Below are positions 30,305 to 39,334 of a DNA stretch of 64,000 nucleotides, in pieces. The translations under genes and the position numbers were made by a program. The stretch's first letter is position 1; every line of letters begins with the position of its first letter. The notes below the pieces were generated by a model. It did not search any database. It was given only the letters and a program-made list of their open reading frames with translations, and was not told the origin of the DNA. The DNA is from Ferriphaselus sp. R-1 (lineage in GTDB: Bacteria; Pseudomonadota; Gammaproteobacteria; Burkholderiales; Gallionellaceae): NCBI RefSeq assembly GCF_000746095.1, contig NZ_JQKP01000002.1:248001-312000 (forward strand), read 5' to 3'.

Positions 30305-31170
30305 AGTTTGAACGGGGTCTGGATGACCGCCCGCCCGTCCGCGACCTGTCTGGGCTGGGGTTTCCAGGCGTGGCCGTAGATGATCTCGAAGGTGGCGGGG
30401 AGTTTGCCGTCGCGGCGGAAGCGCTCGTAGTTGGCCATCACTTGCTGCCAGGCGGCTTTGCCCATCAGTCCGTTGCCGCGCCCGGCGGTGGCGTTGTGTG
30501 CGCCTATGCTCTTCAGGTCCTGCATCACGGCGCGCATGTCGTCGTAGGTCAGCGTCAGCATCTCCATGTCCATCACCGGCTCGGCGAAACCTGCGCCGAC
30601 CAGCATGTCGCCGATGTCGTGCATGTCGGTGAAACGGTTGACGTGGTTGTGTCCGTCCACTCCGGCAAAGGCGGCGCGCAACTCTTTGAGCGTATCCGGG
30701 CCGAAGGTGGAGAACATCAGCAGGCCGTCTACCTTGAGTGCGCAATGCAGTTCGCGAAACGCACCGGGCAGGTCGTTCATCCATTGCACGGCAAGGTTGG
30801 ACCAGACCAGCTCCACGCTGTTGGCGGCCAGCGGCAACGCTTCGATGTCGGCGCAGAGATGGTTTTGCTTGCCGCCGCCGAACAGCTTCTTCCACCAGCC
30901 GGTGTCGCCACGAGCGGCCTGCAACATGCCGTAGGCGATATCCAGCGCCACCACCTGGGCTGCGGGATAGCGCAGCGACAACTGCCGCGTCCCCCAGCCG
31001 GTGCCACAACCCGCGTCCAGTATCCGGGCGGGTTGCAGTCGCACCAGATCCAGTCGCTCCAGCATCCGGCTGCACACCTCACGCTGCAATACTGCTGCTG
31101 CGTCATATTGCTCGGCGGCGCGGCTGAACGCGCGGCGCACGGCCTGTTTGTCTATCTCGAACTCATTCAT
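30301..31170 (-). CDS. bioC: Malonyl-ACP O-methyltransferase
   Basis: The 289-residue class I SAM methyltransferase has KQAVRRAFSRAAEQYDAAA at the N terminus, typical of BioC, and motif I ILDAGCGTGWG (residues 50-60). It masks malonyl-ACP as a methyl ester so that fatty acid synthase can build pimeloyl-ACP. BioH, encoded immediately upstream, removes the ester. The start is 9 bp after the bioH stop. Confidence 0.94.
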   Translation of the reverse strand: MNEFEIDKQAVRRAFSRAAEQYDAAAVLQREVCSRMLERLDLVRLQPARILDAGCGTGWGTRQLSLRYPAAQVVALDIAYGMLQAARGDTGWWKKLFGGGKQNHLCADIEALPLAANSVELVWSNLAVQWMNDLPGAFRELHCALKVDGLLMFSTFGPDTLKELRAAFAGVDGHNHVNRFTDMHDIGDMLVGAGFAEPVMDMEMLTLTYDDMRAVMQDLKSIGAHNATAGRGNGLMGKAAWQQVMANYERFRRDGKLPATFEIIYGHAWKPQPRQVADGRAVIQTPFKL

Positions 31171-31179
31171 CGTCGTACA

Positions 31180-31974
31180 TCAGCACGAGACCGGTTCGGT
31201 CTGGGTGCTCGGGGGTTGGATAAAGTAGCCCAGTAGCTCGGTGACGATCTCTGGGTGCGACAGGAACGGGGCATGGGCGGCACCGTCGATCTCGATCACT
31301 TGCGCGTTGGGCAGCGATTGCGCCAGATAGTACGAGGCTTCCGGCGGGGTCAGCTTGTCGCGCTCACCCGCCAGTGCCAGCGTCGGCTGGATGATCTCCG
31401 GCAGTTGTGGGCGCAGATCCGCACAGCGCAGGATCTCCAGCCCGCTGCGCAAAGCCGCCAGATCGGGCTCGCCGTGGGCGAACAGGCTGGCGCGCAGCTG
31501 CGCCAGCAACTCGCGCTCGTGTTCACTGCCGCGCACTTGCAGAGCGAGGAAACGGCGCAAGGTGGCGGCGTAGTTCTTTTCCAGCTCGGTGGCGAACTGG
31601 TGCAGGGTCTTCTCGGCCATGCCAAACAGCCAGTCGTCTTGCTCGACAAAGCATGGCGTGCTGCACATCAGCACCAGGCTGCGGATCTGTTCCGGGTGTC
31701 GCGCCGCCCAGTGCAAGGCGATCTGCCCGCCGAGCGACCAGCCACACACGTTCAACGGCCCGGCAAGTTCGGCAGCAAGGGTATCGACGATACTGTCCAG
31801 GCCGCCATCGCCACGGGCCGGGCTGCGGCCATGTCCCGGCAGATCGACCACGTGCACACAGAAACGCTCGGCCAATCGTGGCACGATGCCACCCCATACG
31901 CCGCCGTGCATACCCCAGCCGTGGATCAGCAGCAGTGGTTCGCCCTTACCGTGAGTCTCAATGTGCAAGCTCAT
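31180..31974 (-). CDS. bioH: Pimeloyl-ACP methyl ester carboxylesterase
   Basis: The 264-residue alpha/beta hydrolase has the oxyanion segment LLIHGWGMHGGVW and nucleophile S80 in CGWSLGGQ. The acid is in AGERDKLTP and the catalytic histidine in GAAHAPFLSHP. It hydrolyses pimeloyl-ACP methyl ester to end the BioC-BioH route. It overlaps bioF by 17 bp. An ordinary esterase could have the same fold, but the position between bioF and bioC settles the assignment. Confidence 0.94.
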   Translation of the reverse strand: MSLHIETHGKGEPLLLIHGWGMHGGVWGGIVPRLAERFCVHVVDLPGHGRSPARGDGGLDSIVDTLAAELAGPLNVCGWSLGGQIALHWAARHPEQIRSLVLMCSTPCFVEQDDWLFGMAEKTLHQFATELEKNYAATLRRFLALQVRGSEHERELLAQLRASLFAHGEPDLAALRSGLEILRCADLRPQLPEIIQPTLALAGERDKLTPPEASYYLAQSLPNAQVIEIDGAAHAPFLSHPEIVTELLGYFIQPPSTQTEPVSC

Positions 31975-33112
31975 GCAATGCCTCGATCAGTTGGTTCACA
32001 TCTGCCCCGGTGTGCGCCGCTGAGAGTGAGATGCGCAAGCGGGCCGTACCCTGCGGGACGGTGGGCGGGCGGATCGCCGGCACCAGAATACCCCGCGCCC
32101 GTAACCGTTCGCTCAATTCTACGGCAGACTGGTTGTCGCCGACCAGCAACGGCTGGATCGGCGTGGACGAAGGCAGCAGCGACCAGCGCAGGTCGGCCAA
32201 ACCTTCGCGTAGCTGGGCGATCAAGCGGTGCAACTGCTCCCGCCGCCAATGCTCCGAGCGCAAGATGCCGAGGCCTTCAAGGACGGTGACTGCAAGAGCA
32301 GGTGGGCTGGCCGTGGTGTAGATGTAGCTGCGCGCCTGGTTCACCAGCGTGTCGATGACCACGGCCTCTGCGGCGACGAATGCGCCGGAGACTCCGGCGG
32401 CCTTGCCCAACGTGGCCATGTAGATCAGTCTGGGGGAAGCGAGACCGAAATGCGAGAGCGCCCCCCGGCCTTCGTCTCCGAGCACGCCGAAGCCGTGGGC
32501 ATCGTCCACCAGCAACCAGGCATCGTGCCGCTCGCACAACGCCAGCAACTCGGCCAGCGGAGCCAGGTCGCCATCCATGCTGAACACGGCATCGGTGATG
32601 ACAAGTTTGCGCTTGCTCACGCTATGCTCAAGCAGGGATGCCAGTTGCGCGATGTCGTTGTGGCGGTAGCGCCGCACTTTGGCGCGGGACAGCAGCATGG
32701 CATCGTTGAGCGAGGCGTGGTTGAGCTTGTCGGCGAACACTTCGTCGTTACGTCCGACCAGGGCCTGCACCGCTCCGAGATTGGCCAGATAGCCGGTGGA
32801 AAACAGCAAGGCCTCGGGCTTGCCGACGAATTCTGCCAGAGCGGCTTCGAGCTGGTGATGGGGCAGCAGGTGTCCGCTGACCATATGCGAAGCGCCTGCG
32901 CCGGCTCCCCACTGGGCCACGCCCTGCTGCAACGAAGCCGTCAAGCGACGATCATTGGCCAAGCCCAGGTAATCGTTACTGCAGAAGGACAGGAAGTGCC
33001 GCCCGTCGATTGAAACATGGGTGCCGGAAGGGCTGTCCTGCACCCGGCGCTGGCGACGCAGGCCACGGGCAGAGCGCTCGCCCAAGTCACGATGCAGCTC
33101 GGCGTAGGGCAT
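31958..33112 (-). CDS. bioF: 8-amino-7-oxononanoate synthase
   Basis: The 384-residue alpha-oxoamine synthase condenses pimeloyl-ACP with alanine. It shows FCSNDYLGLANDRRL, GSHMVSGH-like GASHMVSGHLLPHHQLEAAL, DDAHGFGVLG and the PLP lysine K237 in YMATLGKAAGVSGAF. The start ATG overlaps the bioB stop by one base. No bioA is present in this window, so the next step (DAPA formation) must be encoded elsewhere. Confidence 0.95.
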   Translation of the reverse strand: MPYAELHRDLGERSARGLRRQRRVQDSPSGTHVSIDGRHFLSFCSNDYLGLANDRRLTASLQQGVAQWGAGAGASHMVSGHLLPHHQLEAALAEFVGKPEALLFSTGYLANLGAVQALVGRNDEVFADKLNHASLNDAMLLSRAKVRRYRHNDIAQLASLLEHSVSKRKLVITDAVFSMDGDLAPLAELLALCERHDAWLLVDDAHGFGVLGDEGRGALSHFGLASPRLIYMATLGKAAGVSGAFVAAEAVVIDTLVNQARSYIYTTASPPALAVTVLEGLGILRSEHWRREQLHRLIAQLREGLADLRWSLLPSSTPIQPLLVGDNQSAVELSERLRARGILVPAIRPPTVPQGTARLRISLSAAHTGADVNQLIEALHELAH

Positions 33113-34107
33113 CAGTGCCCTTCGTGATAGGCGTACATCCCCAGCTTGTCGAGCAGTGCGCGATCACGTTCCACATCCGGATTTCCGGTGGTGAGCAGTT
33201 GCTCACCGTAGAAGATCGAGTTGGCTCCCGCGAGGAAGCACAGCGTCTGCACGGCATCCGACATTTGCTCGCGTCCGGCGGACAGACGCACGCGCGCTTT
33301 CGGCATGGTGATGCGGGCGACCGCAATGGTGCGCACGAAATCCAGTGGATCGAGATCGGGCTGGGTGGAAAGCGGCGTACCTTCCACCTTGACCAGATGG
33401 TTGATCGGTACGCTTTCGGGATAGGGCTGCATATTGGCCAGCTGCATCACGAGTCCGGCCCGTTCGGCGAGGCTCTCGCCCATGCCGACGATACCGCCGC
33501 TGCACACGTGCATGCCCGCATTGCGTACACGCTCCAGCGTGTCGAGGCGATCCTGATAGTCGCGGGTGCTGATAATGCTGCCGTAGAACTCCGGTGAGGT
33601 GTCGAGATTGTGGTTGTAGTAATCGAGGCCGGCCTGCTTGAGCCGCAACGCCTGCGACTCGGTCAGCATCCCCAGGGTGGCGCAGGTTTCCATGCCCAGA
33701 TCGCGCACGGCCTTGACCATATCGACCACGCTGTCGAGGTCTGCTTCGGTCGGTTCGCGCCAGGCCGCACCCATGCAGAAGCGATCCGCGCCGCACTCCT
33801 TGGCAGCTTGAGCCGCTTTGACCACCGCCGACACATCCAGCATCCGCTGGTTCTCCACACCGCTATTGTGGAAGGCGGACTGGGGGCAGTAGCCGCAATC
33901 CTCGGAGCAGCCGCCGGTCTTGATCGACAGCAGCGTGGAAAGCTGCACCGAATTTGGATCGAAATGGGCGCGATGTACTTGCTGGGCGTGATAGATCAAG
34001 TCGCTGAACGGCAGATTGAACAAGGCCTCGACTTCGGCAAGGGTCCAGTGATGCTCGGTTTCCGAAACAGAGCTGCGGCGGGCGAAGTACGGATGGGGTG
34101 TATTCAT
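33112..34107 (-). CDS. bioB: Biotin synthase
   Basis: The 331-residue radical SAM enzyme inserts sulfur into dethiobiotin. The SAM-binding 4Fe-4S cysteines are C67, C71 and C74 in [29 protein letters not shown] and [20 protein letters not shown] are further family blocks. It is the first gene of bioB-F-H-C-D. Its ATG lies in a CATG shared with a potential plus-strand start, and comF is divergent. I see no clear BirA operator upstream. Confidence 0.96.
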   Translation of the reverse strand: MNTPHPYFARRSSVSETEHHWTLAEVEALFNLPFSDLIYHAQQVHRAHFDPNSVQLSTLLSIKTGGCSEDCGYCPQSAFHNSGVENQRMLDVSAVVKAAQAAKECGADRFCMGAAWREPTEADLDSVVDMVKAVRDLGMETCATLGMLTESQALRLKQAGLDYYNHNLDTSPEFYGSIISTRDYQDRLDTLERVRNAGMHVCSGGIVGMGESLAERAGLVMQLANMQPYPESVPINHLVKVEGTPLSTQPDLDPLDFVRTIAVARITMPKARVRLSAGREQMSDAVQTLCFLAGANSIFYGEQLLTTGNPDVERDRALLDKLGMYAYHEGH

Positions 34108-34122
34108 GGTCGACCTCAGGGG

Positions 34123-34128
34123 TAGAAT
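34123..34128 (+). promoter_or_regulatory. Candidate -10 box for comF (GGTAGAATTGCGG)
   Basis: TAGAAT with a GC-rich discriminator lies 37 bases upstream of the chosen comF start. The same string in near-identical form precedes trmL (34877), fbp (39297) and ybiT (48156). No matching -35 hexamer is obvious. Confidence 0.4.
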
Positions 34129-34165
34129 TGCGGCAGAGCGGCATCATCCTCGAAAGGGTTGCGCC

Positions 34166-34879
34166 TTGTCAATTTCATCCAAAGTGCTGCTAAACATCCG
34201 CTTGCATATCGGGCGAATCTTGCCCGCGCAGCCCTGCATACTGTGTGGAGCGGCGAGTCGTGAACGCGCTTGGTGCGATGCTTGCGATGCGGCTCTGCCC
34301 TATTTGCCGTCCGCGCATTGTCCGCAGTGCGCCCTGCCCACCCATGACGGCGCGGTATGTGGCCACTGTCTGCGACACCCTCCAAGCTTCGATCGCACCA
34401 TCGCCGCGTTCGCCTACAACTTTCCCGTGGACAAGCTGGTGCAGGCACTCAAGTTCAACGAGCGACTGACGCTGGCACACAGCCTGGCCCAACCGTTGGC
34501 GCAACGTATCGAAGTACGCCCGGACGGCATCGTGCCCATGCCCTTGCATCCGGCACGGCTGCGGGAGCGCGGCTTCAACCAGTCGCAGGAGTTGGCCCGG
34601 CATTTGGCGCGCCACCTTGGGGTGCCTCTGTTGCCGGGTGTCGTCCAGCGGGTGCGAGACACTTTGCCGCAATCCGGTTTGCCGTGGAAGGAGCGCAGGA
34701 AGAACCTCCGGCAGGCTTTTGTCTGCGGCGGCGAGGTGGTCGGCAAGCACATCGCCATCGTAGACGATGTGATGACTACCGGTGCCTCGCTGAACGAACT
34801 GGCAAAAGTGTTGCGAGCCGCCGGAGCGCTGGAGGTGAGTGCGTGGGTGGTGGCGCGGACCTTGCCGCATTCGCGGTAG
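34166..34879 (+). CDS. comF: ComF family phosphoribosyltransferase-like protein
   Basis: The 237-residue protein has an N-terminal zinc finger (PCILCGA ... CDACDAALPY ... CPQCALP ... CGHC) and a PRTase-fold C terminus with IAIVDDVMTTGASLNELA, the PRPP-loop pattern. ComF helps take up transforming DNA or converts it to homologous recombination; together with dprA in this window it suggests competence potential. The start is uncertain. TTG at 34166 has GAAAGGG upstream, whereas ATG at 34106 would overlap the bioB start. Confidence 0.85.
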   Translation: MSISSKVLLNIRLHIGRILPAQPCILCGAASRERAWCDACDAALPYLPSAHCPQCALPTHDGAVCGHCLRHPPSFDRTIAAFAYNFPVDKLVQALKFNERLTLAHSLAQPLAQRIEVRPDGIVPMPLHPARLRERGFNQSQELARHLARHLGVPLLPGVVQRVRDTLPQSGLPWKERRKNLRQAFVCGGEVVGKHIAIVDDVMTTGASLNELAKVLRAAGALEVSAWVVARTLPHSR

Positions 34880-34910
34880 AATCGCGGCTCCATAGCCAGT
34901 GTCTGCGCCG

Positions 34911-35375
34911 ATGTTCCACGTCATCCTGTTCCAGCCCGAGATCCCGCCCAACACCGGCAACGTCATCCGGCTGTGTGCCAACACGGGTGCGCAGTTGCAC
35001 CTCATCCGCCCGCTGGGCTTCGATCTGGACGACAAGCAACTCAAGCGCGCTGGCCTGGATTACCACGAATACGCCACGCTGCAAGTCCACGACGACTTGG
35101 CCGCTTGCTTGCAAACTTTGCCCGACGCGCGCGTGTTTGCTTTCACCACCAAGGGTTCGCAGCCTTACCACACCGTGAGCTTTCGGGCTGGCGATGCCCT
35201 TCTGTTCGGCCCGGAAAGTCGCGGCCTGCCTGAGGATGTGCGAGAGCAGTTCCCACCCGGACAGCGTTTGCGCCTTCCCATGTTGCCGGACAATCGCAGC
35301 CTCAACCTGTCGAACACCGTCGCCATTGCCGTCTATGAGGCGTGGCGACAGTGCGGATTCAGTGGCGCGGCTTAA
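34911..35375 (+). CDS. trmL: tRNA (cytidine(34)-2'-O)-methyltransferase
   Basis: The 154-residue SPOUT enzyme methylates the wobble base of tRNA-Leu isoacceptors. Family marks are FQPEIPPNTGNVIRLCANTG, LIRPLGFDLDDK, LLFGPESRGLPEDV and RSLNLSNTVAIAVYEAWRQ, the SAM-binding knot. ATG 34911 was chosen; GTG at 34899 would add four residues. The stop overlaps the convergent tcdA stop. Confidence 0.94.
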   Translation: MFHVILFQPEIPPNTGNVIRLCANTGAQLHLIRPLGFDLDDKQLKRAGLDYHEYATLQVHDDLAACLQTLPDARVFAFTTKGSQPYHTVSFRAGDALLFGPESRGLPEDVREQFPPGQRLRLPMLPDNRSLNLSNTVAIAVYEAWRQCGFSGAA

Positions 35376-36109
35376 TCTGCCGTAGCCAACAGGCGCTGGA
35401 TCACCGCCCCGGCCAATGTGTAGCCGAACAGTGGCGGCATGTAACTGATGGTCCCGTTCACGGCACGCGGACGGCCACTGCCCTCGACCGGTTGCGGCGG
35501 CAGCGGGTCGCGCGGTGACTCATCCGAATACACGGTCAGGATGCCCTTGCGGATGTTGTGATGGCGCAACAGACGTTTGCGCATCTGGCGCGCCAATGGG
35601 CAGACCTCGGTCTTGCTGATGTCCGCCGTCTTGATGTACGTCGGGTCGAGGCGATTGCCCGCCCCCATGCTCGACGCGACCTTCAGCCCGCGCTTGAAAC
35701 TTTCGGCTACCAGAGCCTCTTTGCAGGCCAGCGAATCGATGCAATCCACCACAAAGTCACAGTCCGCCGGAACCAGCGCGTTGACGTTCTCGGTATTGAG
35801 GAAAGTGCGTACCACCGTGACCTGGCATTCAGGATTGATATCGGCGATGCGGTCACGCATCAACTCCGCCTTGGACCGTCCGACGGTAGACAGTAGCGCG
35901 GGCAGTTGGCGATTGATGTTGCTGACGGCGATCACGTCATGGTCGAGCAGGGTCAGCCGACCGATACCGGCGCGCGCCAGTGCCTCGGTGCAATAAGAGC
36001 CGACTCCGCCCATCCCGGCGACAAAGACGTGTTTGTCGGCAAGTGTGGCGATGCCGACACCACCGATGAGTATGTGGGTCCGTTCAAATTGAGGTAGGGT
36101 GGTAGACAT
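35372..36109 (-). CDS. tcdA: tRNA threonylcarbamoyladenosine dehydratase
   Basis: The 245-residue E1-like (ThiF/MoeB fold) enzyme cyclises t6A37 to ct6A. It has the nucleotide motif VFVAGMGGVGSYCTEALARAG, LLDHDVIAVSNINRQLPA and FVVDCIDSLACKEAL. The start ATG 36109 has GGAGTTGTC immediately before it. Two genes for tRNA modification (trmL, tcdA) face each other here, ending in a 4-base overlap. Confidence 0.92.
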   Translation of the reverse strand: MSTTLPQFERTHILIGGVGIATLADKHVFVAGMGGVGSYCTEALARAGIGRLTLLDHDVIAVSNINRQLPALLSTVGRSKAELMRDRIADINPECQVTVVRTFLNTENVNALVPADCDFVVDCIDSLACKEALVAESFKRGLKVASSMGAGNRLDPTYIKTADISKTEVCPLARQMRKRLLRHHNIRKGILTVYSDESPRDPLPPQPVEGSGRPRAVNGTISYMPPLFGYTLAGAVIQRLLATAD

Positions 36110-36288
36110 GACAACTCCGAGCGAGGGGCGGAGGCGGAGGATATGCAATTTATGGTGGGTTGTGAATGTGGAACGTGGAATTTAGGCCTAAAGTCCAATG
36201 GTGAGGATAGGGGGTATCTTATAGAATCAACCCCGTACCCTCACTGAATAAGAATGCTGAGTTGCACCTATAAGGGGAGTCGAGGAGT

Positions 36289-36924
36289 ATGCAGCGCAGG
36301 TTGGGCAGGACTGTAATCGTGGCGGACGCTGATCCAGCCACGTACAGGGCGATTTCGAGGATCGCCCTGTGCCAATGGTTTTCGGTCGAAACATTCAGTG
36401 ACCACTCCAAGTTGACTGCGTGGATGGTAGGCCGAGACGCGAATCTCGTGACCGAGCCATGCTGTCTGGTGATCGAGGTCCAGATGCTGGGAGTAATCGA
36501 CGAGAACCTGCTCCCGGCCGCAGTCCGGGACATCCCGAAGATCTATATCGGCACCCCCAGCTTCTCCTGTGAACTGTCAAAATTGGCCAGAATGGGCTTC
36601 TACAGCTTCATCGAAAAGCCGTGTACGGTCGAGCAGCTCAGTCGGCGGGTGCTGGCTGCACTTGACTACCACGAGCAGCTGCTACGAGACACGACTCGGA
36701 TCATCGACCGGGTCAGGAGGCTGAGTAATCGGGAGCGCGAAGTAGGGTTGTTGGTGGTAAGGGGGCTGACCAATCAGGAGATCGCAGCGCAGCTGGGGAT
36801 CTCGATCAAAACGGTCAAGGTGCACCGCGCCAAGGTGATGGAGAAGTCCGGTTCTGACACACTGGTTGATCTGGTGCGGTGTTTCGATAGCTTTTCGAGG
36901 TTAGGTGTCGGGGACGATAGTTAG
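36289..36924 (+). CDS. FixJ/NarL-like regulator with glutamate at the phospho-acceptor site
   Basis: The 211-residue protein has a receiver-like domain (1-125) and a LuxR HTH (about 143-200: LSNREREVGLLVVRGLTNQEIAAQLGISIKTVKVHR). Alignment by eye puts the acidic pocket at D13/D15 (VADADPATY), the switch threonine near T89 and the conserved lysine at K110 (FIEKP). The phospho-acceptor position in CCLVIEVQM, however, is E63 where FixJ proteins have D (VTDVRMPG-type). Glu can mimic phospho-Asp, so it may be constitutively active or controlled differently. No kinase is adjacent. It is followed after 17 bp by the CBS-GGDEF gene. Confidence 0.82.
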   Translation: MQRRLGRTVIVADADPATYRAISRIALCQWFSVETFSDHSKLTAWMVGRDANLVTEPCCLVIEVQMLGVIDENLLPAAVRDIPKIYIGTPSFSCELSKLARMGFYSFIEKPCTVEQLSRRVLAALDYHEQLLRDTTRIIDRVRRLSNREREVGLLVVRGLTNQEIAAQLGISIKTVKVHRAKVMEKSGSDTLVDLVRCFDSFSRLGVGDDS

Positions 36925-36941
36925 CGGTATCCCGACAGGAT

Positions 36942-38312
36942 GTGGCGAGGATTATGGACTTTCAGGCGTTTCCCACCGTTGGCTCGATCGCGCAGCGGGC
37001 TTTGTTGAGAGGTGACTTCGACTTGACCGTCATGGATGCGGCTAGGCTCATGAACGATCATAAGGTCAGCTCGATCGTCATGGAGCGTAACGAAGAGAAA
37101 TACCTTTTTTCCATGGAGGATCTGCTTGATTTCATCCATGAAGGAGGGAAGTTCGACACCCCCCTGAATCAGACCCCGTTGCACATCATCGATTGCATGT
37201 CAGAGTCAGAGCGCGTGCTGGTCGCTTTCGAGATGATGGAACAAACCGCCAGACGTCATCTGGGGGTGACCGACCCTTCCGGTAGGCTGGTCGGCATCGT
37301 GACCTACAGCGATATCCTGCACTCGATCGATCCCGCTGTGTTGATGGAAAGAAAGACGGTCGGCGACATCCTGACACGCTCAAACCCGGTCATGTTCACA
37401 GCTGACTGGATATTGGAGGACGTGGTCCACCATATCAAGAAGCAAGAGGACTCCATTCTGGTCGTCGAGTCTGGCAAAGCGATCGGTATCATCACCGCGA
37501 AAGACATCTTTGGTCTGGTCACATCGAGTGGCGCGATGGACCAGCCGCTATCTCACTACATGACCAGCCCCGTGATTACCACGCCAGTGGGATACTCCAT
37601 CAGCTGTGCACTGTTGCAACTCCGGGAACACAACATCAAACGGGCGATCGTGGTGGATGAGCAGGACCGAGTGGTCGGCGTGCTCAAACAAAGTGAGCTG
37701 GTGGGGTTTGCCTATGGCTCATGGGTCAATCTGATGAAAAACCATACGGCCGAGCTGCATGAGTTGGTCGGAATTCTGGAGCAGCGGACGCGCAGCCTTG
37801 AGCGGCTGACGGTCACCGATGTATTGACGGGCTTGGGCAATCGCAGGATGTTGCACCTCCGCATGCTGGAGGAGATGGGGCGATTGAACCGTTACGGCGG
37901 TCAGATGTTCTCGCTGGTGATAGTGGATGTTGATCGATTCAAGCTTGTCAATGACCAATATGGTCACCTGGTTGGTGACGAGATACTCAAGGCCATTGCC
38001 GGGCTGATGGAGAGTCTCGTCCGGAAAAGTGATACCGCCGTGCGCTGGGGCGGAGAGGAGTTCGCTGTGCTGCTCTCCAATACAGCGCTGTCGGATGCTG
38101 CGCTGTTCGCAAACAGGCTGCGGGAGATGGTCGGACATTTGGCTTTTCCAAATGGTGCGAAAGTCTCCATCAGCGCCGGTGTGGGCGAGTATTCGACCAA
38201 AGAGGACGAGCAGTCGTTTTTCCAGAGAGTCGACCGCGCACTGTATCGTGCCAAAGCTCTGGGGCGCAATCTGGTGGAGACAGATCCCGGCCTGGAGGAC
38301 TCGCAGCCGTAA
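36942..38312 (+). CDS. Diguanylate cyclase with four CBS domains
   Basis: The 456-residue soluble protein has two CBS pairs (roughly residues 12-70, 72-130, 135-195, 200-262), then a helical linker and a GGDEF domain. The active loop is RWGGEEF (GGEEF 370-374), and an intact allosteric I-site RKSD (361-364) lies five residues before it. So it should make c-di-GMP and be product-inhibited. CBS pairs usually bind adenine nucleotides, which suggests energy- or nucleotide-gated c-di-GMP synthesis (inference). Start GTG 36942 or ATG 36954. Likely co-transcribed with the preceding pseudo-receiver gene. Confidence 0.88.
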   Translation: MARIMDFQAFPTVGSIAQRALLRGDFDLTVMDAARLMNDHKVSSIVMERNEEKYLFSMEDLLDFIHEGGKFDTPLNQTPLHIIDCMSESERVLVAFEMMEQTARRHLGVTDPSGRLVGIVTYSDILHSIDPAVLMERKTVGDILTRSNPVMFTADWILEDVVHHIKKQEDSILVVESGKAIGIITAKDIFGLVTSSGAMDQPLSHYMTSPVITTPVGYSISCALLQLREHNIKRAIVVDEQDRVVGVLKQSELVGFAYGSWVNLMKNHTAELHELVGILEQRTRSLERLTVTDVLTGLGNRRMLHLRMLEEMGRLNRYGGQMFSLVIVDVDRFKLVNDQYGHLVGDEILKAIAGLMESLVRKSDTAVRWGGEEFAVLLSNTALSDAALFANRLREMVGHLAFPNGAKVSISAGVGEYSTKEDEQSFFQRVDRALYRAKALGRNLVETDPGLEDSQP

Positions 38313-38403
38313 GGAGAGTCGCTCCGCTCTCCCGCTGTAATGGACTTGCTCGTGGATTTGTGAGACAAAGCGCGACCTTATCTTTCCACTCCCGAGGATT
38401 GAC

Positions 38404-39252
38404 GTGTCGCAGCACTACACCCTGACTATTTCCTGTCCTGACCGTGCAGGTATCATTGCCGCCGTTTCCGGCTTTATTGCCCAACATGGTGGCTTCATAG
38501 TCGAGGCCAGTTATCACACCGAGCACGAGGAGCGGCGATTCTTCATGCGACAGGAGATACGGGCAGACTCCCTCCCGTTCGATGCTGGCGAGTTCCGGCA
38601 GCGTTTCGTCCCCCTCGCAGGCGAGTTCAGCATGGACTGGCAACTGGCCGACTCCGCTCGAAAGAAGCGGCTGGTCATTCTGGTCAGCAAGCAGGATCAC
38701 TGTCTGGACGACTTGCTGTACCGCTGGCGCAGTGGCGAATTGCAGGTGGATATCCCGTGCGTCATCTCCAACCACGAGGATTTGCGTAGCTTCGTCGAAT
38801 GGCACGGGATACCGTTCATCCACGTCGAGATGAGCGACAAGGCCGCCGCTTTCGAGCGTATCGGTGCGCTGTTCGCGCAGCATCACGGCGACACGATGGT
38901 GTTGGCGCGCTTCATGCAGATTCTGCCACCCGCGCTGTGCCAACGCTTTCCTGGACGCATCATCAACATCCACCACAGCTTCTTGCCCTCTTTCATCGGG
39001 GCGCGGCCCTACCATCAGGCACATCAGCGCGGTGTCAAACTCATCGGCGCGACCTGTCATTACGTCACGGACGAGCTGGATGCCGGTCCGATCATCGAGC
39101 AGGATACGGTGCGCATCGATCATGGCGACACGGTGGATGATCTGGTGCGCTATGGTCGCGACATCGAGAAGACCGTGCTGTCGCGGGGCTTGCGCTACCA
39201 CATCGAGGACCGGGTCCTGGTCTGCGGCAACAAGACCGTCGTGTTCAAATAA
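38404..39252 (+). CDS. purU: Formyltetrahydrofolate deformylase
   Basis: The 282-residue protein has an ACT-like N-terminal domain (TLTISCPDRAGIIAAVSGFI) and a formyltransferase-fold catalytic domain with INIHHSFLPSFIGARPYHQA and VTDELDAGPIIEQD, the Asn/His/Asp set of hydrolases acting on 10-formyl-THF. It releases formate and THF, supplying formate for PurT and balancing one-carbon pools, which connects with the gcv operon. The start is GTG. The 91 bp before it holds a small GGAGAG/CTCTCC stem just after the cyclase stop. Confidence 0.93.
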   Translation: MSQHYTLTISCPDRAGIIAAVSGFIAQHGGFIVEASYHTEHEERRFFMRQEIRADSLPFDAGEFRQRFVPLAGEFSMDWQLADSARKKRLVILVSKQDHCLDDLLYRWRSGELQVDIPCVISNHEDLRSFVEWHGIPFIHVEMSDKAAAFERIGALFAQHHGDTMVLARFMQILPPALCQRFPGRIINIHHSFLPSFIGARPYHQAHQRGVKLIGATCHYVTDELDAGPIIEQDTVRIDHGDTVDDLVRYGRDIEKTVLSRGLRYHIEDRVLVCGNKTVVFK

Positions 39253-39334
39253 GCTGCTTTCTGCCGTGCCGGGTGGAGCCCCAGCCGGAAAACCTGTAGA
39301 ATCACGCAACTAAAATTTTTACGAGGAGAACAGT

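Noticed and set aside
29639-31075. Long bioD reading of 478 codons starting inside bioC
   Set aside because: The extra N-terminal half is bioC read in another frame; the proper bioD start is the ATG at 30304 overlapping the bioC stop.
34108-34165. Possible BirA operator between bioB and comF
   Set aside because: No TTGTAAACC-type palindrome with a 14-16 base spacer is visible.
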